In this document: positions 20,050 to 26,746 of the stretch, piece by piece
How positions within the stretch are numbered: position 1 is the first letter of the stretch
How the letters are laid out: each line of letters starts with the position of its first letter
NCBI RefSeq assembly: GCF_033100115.1
Contig: NZ_CP136910.1
Location: 868,001 to 932,000, forward strand
Direction: 5' to 3'
DNA: 64,000 bases
Origin: Anaerocolumna sp. AGMB13020
Lineage (GTDB): Bacteria; Bacillota; Clostridia; Lachnospirales; Lachnospiraceae
Translations under genes and position numbers: made by a program
The notes under the pieces: generated by a model
Databases searched by the model: none
Told to the model about the DNA's origin: nothing
Seen by the model: the letters and a program-made list of their open reading frames with translations, nothing else

Positions 20050-20168
20050 CTAACCTTTTACAGCCATATTTTTAAATACCTTTTCAAATCTCGTCAATAC
20101 GTCATCTATCATTTCCTCTGTGTATGCAGCACTGGTATACAGCCGGCTTCCTGCCAAGGTACAAGCCC
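20050..20168 (-). other. Displaced C-terminal coding segment of the aminotransferase
   Basis: In the -1 frame relative to the upstream gene, the reverse strand encodes ACTLAGSRLYTSAAYTEEM and then IDDVLTRFEKVFKNMAVKG before a TAG at 20050-20052. This is the normal-looking C-terminus of a glutamate-1-semialdehyde-aminomutase-like protein. Restoring one G in the GGG run at 20166-20168 joins it to the main frame. Confidence 0.75.
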
Positions 20169-21524
20169 TTCCGCCATATAAGCTGCTCCCACATGCTCCA
20201 TCTCTTTCTTACGCTCCGAGGTTGCATTTAATACGCCCGGAATCGTCCATGGTTTTGACCAGTTGATTGCATAATGGGTTGTTCCAACGGTCTCAAGATG
20301 ACAGATCGATCCTTGGTTAAAGGTTACAAAAGGCAGGTTGTATTTCGCAATCAGTTGTTTCAAGCCTTCGGTTAAACGGTCACCCATAAGCCCTGCCTTT
20401 TGTGCTGCCTGGGTTCTCTCTATTTCGCAAAGAGTATAATATCCTGCCACGCAGCTAAGTGGATTAGCAGCCATGGTTCCCCCTACAAGTGCCTTCTTAA
20501 CCTTCGGCCCTCCGGCAATTCCTGCTGACAGAAACTTCATATATTCCTTCTTCCCCCCAAGTCCTCCGGCTCCCGGATAACCTCCGGCCACCACTTTTCC
20601 AAATATGGTGAGATCCGGACTGACACCAAAATATCCCTGAGCTCCGGACATACCAACCCGAAAACCTGTAACAACTTCATCAAAGATCAGAAGGGCGCCA
20701 TATTTACGGCAAAGGGCCTCAACGCCTTTGTTAAACTTTCCGTCTACTGGCGTGGTTCCGCTTTCAGGTCCAAGAGGTTCAATCATAACCGCTGCCGTAC
20801 CGCCGCTTAATGTATTCCGTTTCAGCTTACGTTCCAGGTCGTTTAAATCATTGGGGAAAAATTCCTGGGTATGCCGGAAGATATAGCGTGGCACCCCATG
20901 GGCCTGGGTCCATTTAGAGCCCGGTATACGGATACCATAAGCCAGCTGGTCACTCCATCCATGATAAGCACCGCCCATTTTGAGGATATTTTTCTTCCCG
21001 GTAGCAAGTCGTGCTACCCTTATAGCTGCCATACAGCTTTCTGTCCCTGATCCAAGCATTCGAAACATCTCAACCGTCTCAAAATTGTCAATAATTTTTT
21101 TTGCAATTTTGTATTCATATTCATGAAATAGTCCGGTGGAGGGTCCGCATTCATTTAGCAGCTCTATTACCTTACTCCGTACTTCCACAGGATTACTTCC
21201 TAAAACTGTCGGTCCGCCCGCCTGTAAAAAGTCATAATATTGGTTTCCATCGATGTCATAAAGATAAGCTCCTTCTGCTTTTGTAAATACGAGAGGGAAG
21301 GGATAATTAAAAGCCAGATTATGCTGTACACCTCCGGGAATTACCTTCGAAGCTTCCTCAATCATATGTTTGGACTTGATACACTTTTTGCTATAGTATT
21401 CATCCTCGTAGGTCTTTAAAGCACCGGGCTTTACCGAATAGATCGGTTTTGCTATCAATGCATCCAGCTGGCTGTTTATTTCTGCCGCATCCGGATAAGT
21501 GGAAATTGAAAATCTGTTATCCAT
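20109..21524 (-). CDS. Class III aminotransferase, glutamate-1-semialdehyde-aminomutase-like, 3'-frameshifted
   Basis: This PLP enzyme starts MDNRFSISTYPDAAEINS; GGGAGG just upstream of the ATG at 21524 decides the start. Family blocks are clear: YLYDIDGNQYYDFLQAGGP, GSGTESCMAAIRVARLATGK, LKMGGAYHGWSD, LLIFDEVVTGFR and FGKVVAGGYPGAGGLGG with the PLP lysine. It is first in an operon with an aldolase, a kinase and TetR, so it is catabolic or amino-sugar related, not heme synthesis. The last 24 codons of this frame are not family-like. A one-base loss at 20166-20168 moved the true C-terminus into another frame, so the gene is either a recent mutant, a sequencing error, or a frameshifting gene. 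Confidence 0.85.
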   Translation of the reverse strand: MDNRFSISTYPDAAEINSQLDALIAKPIYSVKPGALKTYEDEYYSKKCIKSKHMIEEASKVIPGGVQHNLAFNYPFPLVFTKAEGAYLYDIDGNQYYDFLQAGGPTVLGSNPVEVRSKVIELLNECGPSTGLFHEYEYKIAKKIIDNFETVEMFRMLGSGTESCMAAIRVARLATGKKNILKMGGAYHGWSDQLAYGIRIPGSKWTQAHGVPRYIFRHTQEFFPNDLNDLERKLKRNTLSGGTAAVMIEPLGPESGTTPVDGKFNKGVEALCRKYGALLIFDEVVTGFRVGMSGAQGYFGVSPDLTIFGKVVAGGYPGAGGLGGKKEYMKFLSAGIAGGPKVKKALVGGTMAANPLSCVAGYYTLCEIERTQAAQKAGLMGDRLTEGLKQLIAKYNLPFVTFNQGSICHLETVGTTHYAINWSKPWTIPGVLNATSERKKEMEHVGAAYMAEGLVPWQEAGCIPVLHTQRK

Positions 21525-21552
21525 AGTAACCTCCCAATATGAAATATTCTTT

Positions 21553-21570
21553 CGAGCGAGTATTCGCTCG
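21553..21570. promoter_or_regulatory. Perfect palindrome upstream of the aminotransferase operon, candidate TetR operator
   Basis: CGAGCGA (21553-21559) and TCGCTCG (21564-21570) are exact complements around four bases. The site lies 29-46 bases before the first ATG of the operon whose last gene is a TetR regulator. Binding is inferred. Confidence 0.6.
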
Positions 21571-21638
21571 TTAAAGTGAACGGAGCAGTACTTTTTAAAC
21601 CAAATGTTATTGACGTAACAAAAGGTTTTCAGGGACAT

Positions 21639-22172
21639 TGGTATTGGTGTAATGATATAGAATGAATTTCAGCCGGCAGGTAGGCGGAGGTGCAGTGATG
21701 TCCTGCGAATAGAAACCGGACCCTATAAATATAGCCTCACGGGAATCAGAACCGAAAGCACTCTATGTCAGCACTCTATGTCAGCACACTTGTCATATTT
21801 CATAATATGTAAGTCTGTATTCGTTTTATTACTTCACAACCATATATTATAATAATATCTTAAAGTAAAATTTTCAAAATGCTGAGGTTGCGATTACTAC
21901 CAGTAGCTTTTACAAAATCCATGAGGCCTCAATTCCATGGATTTTTAACTTTATGGCAAATAGCTCTAATCGGTCTCGTTTTATAACACAAAAAAAGACA
22001 GACTAAGGTAGTCCGTCATAAGACAGTAAAAAAATTAAACTGTTAAAGGGTAACTGCCAAGTGAAATGTCTAAAACAATCGTATTGTTCCAAGTGGACGA
22101 TACGCTTGTTTTTTTCTTTTTCTGTCCCGATAAACAGATACAGATAAATAACTTTATTATGTCGGAGGGCAG
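21639..22172. other. Non-coding stretch upstream of the aminotransferase operon
   Basis: No convincing gene is present in this stretch. There is a short direct repeat near 21765-21790 and AT-rich tracts. From about 22,000 onward the sequence has small hairpins and a texture unlike the neighbours, suggesting degraded foreign DNA. I recognise no RNA family. Confidence 0.35.
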
Positions 22173-22325
22173 ATGTTATACCAAAAAGAGAGCGAAATTT
22201 ACGGCTTCATATCATGCGAACACATGGCAGAAGTAAACAGTCAAAATCAAAGTGCTTTTATTCGCAAGCTGCCCCTTGATGGGTATGCCGTAAATGTTGG
22301 CCTTATAAAATTGGTTGCGCTTTAG
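22173..22325 (+). CDS. Small orphan ORF, possible mobile-element remnant
   Basis: A 50-codon ORF (MLYQKESEIYGFISCEHMAE..., ending LIKLVAL) has a strong GGAGGG site three to four bases before its ATG. Right after the stop, another frame continues as LGLEPSCPEVK, so the original gene may have been longer and frameshifted. I do not recognise the family. It lies beside a WYL regulator, an S51 peptidase and another small fragment that looks ICE-derived. Confidence 0.3.
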   Translation: MLYQKESEIYGFISCEHMAEVNSQNQSAFIRKLPLDGYAVNVGLIKLVAL

Positions 22326-22506
22326 GACTCGAGCCAAGTTGTCCCGAAGTCAAATAAGGAATGAGCGAAATGACGCAACTTAGCTGGGTTTGGGGTGGCT
22401 ACCCTAACAAGTAATTTTGAGATTTGACTGCAAGGGAAAACCCTCAAAATGCGCAGGTGTGCTCACTTGCCCTGCTTGCCGTTTTAGCGGAGAACTTAAA
22501 ACAGGG
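22326..22506. other. Unassigned sequence between small ORF and WYL regulator
   Basis: This stretch contains several short GC-rich inverted segments and no ORF with a ribosome binding site. It looks like the decayed end of an inserted element, but nothing in it can be named. Confidence 0.3.
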
Positions 22507-23442
22507 TTATACAAGATGCTTTCGTATGATTTCTAATCTTTCAATAATGAGGTTTTTCAAACCCTTTGGTTGAATGGATAAAATATTTTCTCCATAAGCA
22601 ATAAAATAATTTGCAATAAAAGTTTCTTCCCCTTTGTTATAGAATCCCTTTATATAACATCTTCCATTTTCATCACATAGCTCCATTGATGGATAATGCT
22701 CTTTATAGAATATATCCAAACCTCTAGCAGAAATCCCAACTTCAAAGTCAATCGCTTCTTTACCCCGAAACATTTCTTTAGATGGAATGAGTAATTCAGA
22801 AAGTGCATGGGGGGTATATTTATCGCAAGGCTCTACAGAATGGATTTTATCACAACGAAAAACCTGCGGCTTTTTTTCTTGGAAATTATATGCGGTGGCA
22901 TACCATTGCCCATAGGCAGAGGTTATATCGAAAAACTGAACATGATACAGCTTTGTGTTCGCTCCCTTTGTATAGCTTACTTCACACACCATTTCTTCAA
23001 CGGCCAAGTGCAAAATGTCCTCTAAGCAGCTACATTCATTCTTGTTTTGATAACTGCCTAAGCTGAAAATCAATTCCATCTTTCGTAGCCTTTGTATTCG
23101 TTCTTCTGATATGCAGCTCTCAAATTTTTGCTTTAATTTGGGGATGTTCAGATGAAAGGGGGTAGACTGATAGGCATTAAGGGTTTGCATGGAAAAATAA
23201 AGAGCATAAACCTCGTCGATCGTAAAGACAATGGGAGATAATAAACGGTTAGGAAGAATACCATAGAATCCGTTTCGTCCATGTGTTGAGTAAATTGGCA
23301 TACCTATTTCTTCTAATGACTGAATGTCCCGGAGTGCTGTGCTTTTGGATATAGAATATTTATCCATTATGCTTTTAAGATTAAAAAATTTTTTATCTTT
23401 AAGATATATCATCATATCGTTAAGTCGTTCTGATTTTTTCAT
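22507..23442 (-). CDS. HTH/WYL-domain transcriptional regulator (YafY type)
   Basis: The 311-residue protein starts MKKSERLNDMMIYLKDKKFF and has a DeoR-like winged helix (SISKSTALRDIQSLEEIGMPIYSTHGRNGFY, residues about 30-62) followed by a WYL-type sensor region (about 140-300). Proteins of this type bind DNA and sense a ligand through the WYL fold. The ATG at 23442 has GAGGG upstream; the 15 codons before it lack a site. It is divergent from an S51 peptidase gene 92 bases away and probably controls it. Confidence 0.85.
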   Translation of the reverse strand: MKKSERLNDMMIYLKDKKFFNLKSIMDKYSISKSTALRDIQSLEEIGMPIYSTHGRNGFYGILPNRLLSPIVFTIDEVYALYFSMQTLNAYQSTPFHLNIPKLKQKFESCISEERIQRLRKMELIFSLGSYQNKNECSCLEDILHLAVEEMVCEVSYTKGANTKLYHVQFFDITSAYGQWYATAYNFQEKKPQVFRCDKIHSVEPCDKYTPHALSELLIPSKEMFRGKEAIDFEVGISARGLDIFYKEHYPSMELCDENGRCYIKGFYNKGEETFIANYFIAYGENILSIQPKGLKNLIIERLEIIRKHLV

Positions 23443-23477
23443 GAATAGCCCTCTTTCCAAATAAAAGGTTTCATTAA

Positions 23478-23505
23478 TTGACACCATTATAGATTATACT
23501 ATAAC
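23478..23505 (+). promoter_or_regulatory. Promoter of the S51 peptidase gene
   Basis: TTGACA (23478-23483) and TATAAC (23500-23505) are 16 bases apart, about 30 bases before the ATG. Confidence 0.65.
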
Positions 23506-23534
23506 CAAGACCAAATAGAAAGGATCAATGCTTT

Positions 23535-24149
23535 ATGAAAAAACTTTTTTTAGTATCATCTTTTAAGGATGTAGTTGACATATTCGCAAATTTAGAGAAA
23601 GACTTGAACGGCAAAACCGTTACCTTTATCCCTACTGCAAGCAAAGTGGAAAAGGTTGTATTCTATGTGAGCGCAGGAAGAAAGGCTCTTGAAAAACTGG
23701 GTCTAATTATTGACGAACTGGATATATCAACTTCCACCCCCGATGAAATCGCCATAAGAATTAAAAAGAACGATTTCATCTATGTGACAGGGGGGAATAC
23801 TTTCTTTTTGTTACAGGAGTTGAAAAGAACAGGTGCTGATAAAGTAATCATTGATGAAGTCAATGCTGGCAAACTTTATATTGGGGAGTCTGCCGGGGCA
23901 ATAATTACATCTGCAAACATTGAATATGTCAAAGGAATGGATAGCGTAAAGAAAGCACCGGACTTAGAAAACTTCGATGCTTTAGGTTTGGTTGAGTTTT
24001 ATACTGTTCCACACTTCACCAATCCTCCCTTTAAAAAAATCGCACACAAAATAGTGGACACCTATTCATCCAAATTAGACTTATCTCCTATTAGCAATAA
24101 CAATGCAATCGTGGTTAATAACAGCGAAATAGAAGTCAAAAGCAATTAA
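23535..24149 (+). CDS. Peptidase S51-like protein (dipeptidase E / class I glutamine-amidotransferase fold)
   Basis: This 204-residue protein has IYVTGGNTFFLLQELKR and the nucleophile elbow YIGESAGAIITS, in which the Ser of GESAGA is the expected catalytic residue, and VPHFTNPPFKK further on. This matches the S51 family, whose characterised members cleave Asp-X dipeptides or cyanophycin. AAAGGA lies before the ATG. It is divergent from a WYL regulator in a region bounded by element-like debris, so both may have arrived together. Its substrate is unknown. Confidence 0.85.
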   Translation: MKKLFLVSSFKDVVDIFANLEKDLNGKTVTFIPTASKVEKVVFYVSAGRKALEKLGLIIDELDISTSTPDEIAIRIKKNDFIYVTGGNTFFLLQELKRTGADKVIIDEVNAGKLYIGESAGAIITSANIEYVKGMDSVKKAPDLENFDALGLVEFYTVPHFTNPPFKKIAHKIVDTYSSKLDLSPISNNNAIVVNNSEIEVKSN

Positions 24150-24209
24150 ACTTCGGGTCAACTTGGCCCGCCAAGCTGTTGAATCTCATGGTTCAAAGCG
24201 GTGACAACT

Positions 24210-24305
24210 ATGACAAGTAGCGGTACACATGGTAAAATAGAAGTAGACATGAACACTTTGGCAGACTGCCCGAAAAAGGAGGAAATTATGCGGCAGTCTG
24301 TCTAG
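24210..24305 (+). pseudogene. 31-codon fragment resembling small integrative-element proteins
   Basis: The ORF contains KIEVDMNTLADCPKKEEIM, similar to short proteins I associate with Tn916/Tn1549-like integrative elements (pattern VDMNTLAxxPxxEEI). It ends early at TAG and is followed by non-coding sequence, so it is probably a remnant. The family link is from memory and needs a search. Confidence 0.35.
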
Positions 24306-24388
24306 GTTCAGTATTGAGAAGGAGGGAGAATTGATTGCTTCTATTGCCAGACGAATTGAACCTTCTGTGTGTAATTATTCGTTTCCTT

Positions 24389-25927
24389 TTATCCTATGCT
24401 GCTGATGTCAAGTACCTTAGTCGCCCATGACTTGTAAAACGCTTCCTCGTGGGATACCAGCAGCAATGTCCCTGAATATCTGACCAGGGCATTCAGAAGT
24501 GCTTCTTTGGCGCTGCTATCCAAATGATTCGTTGGTTCATCCAGTATGAGAAAGTTACTGGGTGATAACATAAGCTTGCATAATTTGACTTTCGCTTGTT
24601 CCCCTCCGCTTAAAGAGGCTATCTCCTGGATTGCATGTTCATTGCTAATACCACATCTGGCTAACTGTCGTCTTACCTCCTTCTTATTATATTGAGGATA
24701 AGCATGGGATATTATTTCAAAAGGTGTAAGTGAAGGTTCCTCCCAACTCAAATCCTGTCGGTAATATCCGATTTTCACCCAATCCGCAAATTGATAGCTG
24801 CCGGACAGCTTCGTTATATTTGCCGTCAGAGTTTGAAGCAGCGTGGACTTTCCGATTCCATTAAAACCTGTTAATACAATTTTCTCACCACCTCTTACGG
24901 TAATATTGATGGGCGGCAGCAAAGGATAGTGATATCCCACTTCCAGGTTCCTTACCTTTAATACCTCCTGAATCGTACCGGAACTTTCTTCAAAGCCAAA
25001 ATCCAGCTTAGTACCACTGTTGACAGGTGCCGTTATCCGGTCCAGTCTTTCCAACTGCTTTCTCTTGCCTCTTGCTATTCTGCTGTTATTACCCGCAATA
25101 TTTCTTCTGATAAAATCTTCCGTCTTCTTTATCATCTGCTGCTGTTCATTATATCTTCGTATGTGGTCCTCTTTCAAATGTTTTTTCTGCTTTAGATGCT
25201 CTGAATACTTTCCATTGTATTTCTTTATAATTCCCGAATCAATATCACAAATACAGCTGCATACCTTTTCCAGAAACTGTATGTCATGTGATACAACTGC
25301 AAAAGCATTGGGAAAATCTCTTAAATATTCTGCCAGCCAGTGCACATGTTCTTTATCCAGAAAATTAGTCGGTTCATCAAGAAGTAATACCTCCGGTTTC
25401 TCTAACAGAAGCTTTGCAAGAATTATCTTGGCTCTTTGACCACCGCTTAAATGCGATATCTTTCGCTCTTTTCCCAAAGCCTCCAATCCAAGGCCAGTCA
25501 TAATTTTATCAATTTGCGGTTCAATCAGATAAAAACCCTCGTTCTCTAAAACCATCTGGCAGTCAGCAGCCTTTAGCAGGTCTTTGTCACTACTGTACTC
25601 TGTATACCTTCCATACAGGGCATTCATTTTCTTTTCCAGGTCATACATATCTTTATATGCTGTCCTTAAGTATTCTATTATGGTATTTTCACCCGGTATC
25701 TCTGCATGCTGGTCCAGATGCCCTATCCTTATCCCGGGCTGCCATACAATTCGCCCATTATCAGGAACCACCTCTCCTGATAAGATCTTAATTAAAGTAC
25801 TCTTTCCTGCACCGTTTTGTCCAACAATCCCCATATGCTCACCTTTATACAAAGCAAGAGCTTCCTTTTGATACAGGAGTTTGTCTCCATAGGTATGGGT
25901 TAATTCATTTATTTCAAATATGCTCAT
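24389..25927 (-). CDS. ABC-F family ATPase, probable ribosome-protection resistance protein
   Basis: This 512-residue soluble protein has two ABC domains and no membrane segments. Walker A motifs are GQNGAGKST and GFNGIGKST, signatures HLSGGQRAK and SLSGGEQAK, and Walker B motifs LLLDEPTNFLD and LILDEPTNHLD. The two are joined by a basic linker (about 215-300, rich in K, R and Q), as in Lsa/Vml/Msr-type proteins that displace antibiotics from the ribosome. GGAG precedes the ATG at 25927. The gene has a roughly 500-base leader with a short peptide ORF and two intrinsic terminators, the classic layout for antibiotic-induced attenuation of ABC-F genes. The drug class (lincosamide, pleuromutilin, streptogramin A or macrolide) cannot be told. 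Confidence 0.9.
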   Translation of the reverse strand: MSIFEINELTHTYGDKLLYQKEALALYKGEHMGIVGQNGAGKSTLIKILSGEVVPDNGRIVWQPGIRIGHLDQHAEIPGENTIIEYLRTAYKDMYDLEKKMNALYGRYTEYSSDKDLLKAADCQMVLENEGFYLIEPQIDKIMTGLGLEALGKERKISHLSGGQRAKIILAKLLLEKPEVLLLDEPTNFLDKEHVHWLAEYLRDFPNAFAVVSHDIQFLEKVCSCICDIDSGIIKKYNGKYSEHLKQKKHLKEDHIRRYNEQQQMIKKTEDFIRRNIAGNNSRIARGKRKQLERLDRITAPVNSGTKLDFGFEESSGTIQEVLKVRNLEVGYHYPLLPPINITVRGGEKIVLTGFNGIGKSTLLQTLTANITKLSGSYQFADWVKIGYYRQDLSWEEPSLTPFEIISHAYPQYNKKEVRRQLARCGISNEHAIQEIASLSGGEQAKVKLCKLMLSPSNFLILDEPTNHLDSSAKEALLNALVRYSGTLLLVSHEEAFYKSWATKVLDISSIG

Positions 25928-26033
25928 AATTATCTCCGTTAACAATTGTGGGTAACACTGATTATCAGTTTCTTTCATATTTAGTTACTGGGAACAGCTG
26001 AGCCTCTTTCTGAAACCACTAAAATCCGCAAAC

Positions 26034-26072
26034 AAAAAGCAGAAGGCTTATAACACAACGGCCTTCTGCTTT
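26034..26072 (-). terminator. Second leader terminator before the ABC-F gene
   Basis: Arms 26036-26047 and 26061-26072 are perfect 12-bp complements, followed on the minus strand by a T run (complement of 26034-26038). It lies about 107 bases before the ABC-F start, inside its leader. Confidence 0.75.
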
Positions 26073-26139
26073 GGTTTTACATTCATTCAATTACTGCATG
26101 TAAATCCAGTATCCCAGACTGTACTCCTTAGCGGTATAC

Positions 26140-26172
26140 AAAAAGGCCGCAGACAAAACATTGTCTGCGGCC
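26140..26172 (-). terminator. First leader terminator (attenuator) before the ABC-F gene
   Basis: Arms 26145-26156 and 26161-26172 form a perfect 12-bp GC-rich stem with a four-base loop, followed on the minus strand by five T residues. It lies about 100 bases after the leader-peptide stop. Another stem (26196-26208 with 26246-26258) lies between them and could be the alternative structure. Confidence 0.8.
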
Positions 26173-26272
26173 ATAAAGATAGCTGAATCTATTCCCGAAA
26201 AACAGGTACTAAAAGAAAAGCACATGATTATCCCTATGCTTATCATACCTGTTTTCCGATGAATGGAAAGCT

Positions 26273-26368
26273 TTATGCTTTTAGTTTCGGCTCCGTACAA
26301 TGCTTCATCGGCTTCAGTTGTACAGAGCTGTTTTTCCTGGTCATTTCATCTATAATCAAACGTTTCAC
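26273..26368 (-). CDS. Leader peptide of the ABC-F gene
   Basis: A GTG-initiated ORF of 31 codons starts with MKRLIIDEMTRKNSSVQLKP and ends KLKA. GGAGG stands six to ten bases before the GTG, and the ORF begins about 65 bases after the predicted transcription start. Its size and place match regulatory leader peptides on which drug-stalled ribosomes switch downstream RNA structure. The stalling codon is unknown. Confidence 0.6.
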   Translation of the reverse strand: MKRLIIDEMTRKNSSVQLKPMKHCTEPKLKA

Positions 26369-26382
26369 GGTTAATTCCTCCA

Positions 26383-26431
26383 AATTAGCAATTAGCAATT
26401 AGCAATTAGCAATTAGCAATTAGCAATTAGC
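26383..26431. repeat. Seven-copy 7-bp tandem repeat in the ABC-F leader
   Basis: AATTAGC is repeated seven times exactly (26383-26431), followed by a partial AATT. On the minus strand the repeat begins at about the predicted transcription start and ends just before the leader-peptide ribosome binding site. Confidence 0.95.
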
Positions 26432-26437
26432 AATTCA

Positions 26438-26466
26438 ATTCTAGCACAAGGTCCAGAATTTGTAAA
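26438..26466 (-). promoter_or_regulatory. Promoter of the ABC-F leader and gene
   Basis: On the minus strand TTTACA (26466-26461) and TAGAAT (26443-26438) are separated by exactly 17 bases. Transcription should start at about 26431, at the edge of the 7-bp repeat. Confidence 0.75.
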
Positions 26467-26489
26467 GCCTAACCGAGAGAATATAGTAC

Positions 26490-26518
26490 TTGACACTGTC
26501 TTTTACGTGTGTTAAAAT
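26490..26518 (+). promoter_or_regulatory. Promoter of the riboswitch-controlled P-type ATPase
   Basis: TTGACA (26490-26495) and TAAAAT (26513-26518) with 17 bases between them form a near-consensus promoter just upstream of the riboswitch. It is back to back with the ABC-F promoter. Confidence 0.8.
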
Positions 26519-26532
26519 TACACGACAATTTA

Positions 26533-26663
26533 AATTACTCGTGAGGGAGTAGTTAGCGCAGTTTACTGCGTGGTAAGTCAACATACTGACTGTTAAAGTC
26601 TGGCTTGCCTTAATTAACGAGACTCATGTATAGCTGCTATAGCCATACATAGGTCTTTTTTTT
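26533..26663 (+). ncRNA. yybP-ykoY family (manganese) riboswitch with terminator
   Basis: The leader contains the conserved blocks of the yybP-ykoY motif in order: CTCGTGAGGGAGTAGT (from about 26539), AGTCAACATACTG (from about 26576) and the closing AACGAGACT (about 26617-26624). A hairpin then overlaps the closing strand and ends in eight T residues (26656-26663). Riboswitches of this family bind Mn2+ and usually turn on export genes when Mn2+ is high. The downstream gene is a P-type ATPase, consistent with the family. A second stem-loop follows at 26666-26708. Confidence 0.88.
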
Positions 26664-26665
26664 AT

Positions 26666-26708
26666 GACTCGTGATAGCTTAGGGCTATACGCGGGTCTTT
26701 TATTTTGT
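26666..26708 (+). terminator. Second stem-loop in the P-type ATPase leader
   Basis: GACTCGTGATAGC pairs imperfectly with GCTATACGCGGGTC, followed by TTTTATTTT. It resembles the terminator hairpin just upstream, so it may be a duplicate control or backup terminator. Confidence 0.5.
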
Positions 26709-26746
26709 AAAAATCGACATATTTTTATACTAGGAGGAAAAATGTT

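Noticed and set aside
20109..21638. Long N-terminal extension of the aminotransferase from 21638
   Set aside because: The extension reads through a promoter/operator region, and GGGAGG sits right before the ATG at 21524.
21639..22506. Possible tRNA or other structured RNA gene
   Set aside because: I could not form a cloverleaf or match any known RNA consensus; only short local hairpins were found.
26091..26300. 69-codon minus-strand ORF in the ABC-F leader
   Set aside because: It has no ribosome binding site, runs out of frame with the GTG leader peptide, and covers two intrinsic terminators, so it is non-coding leader sequence.
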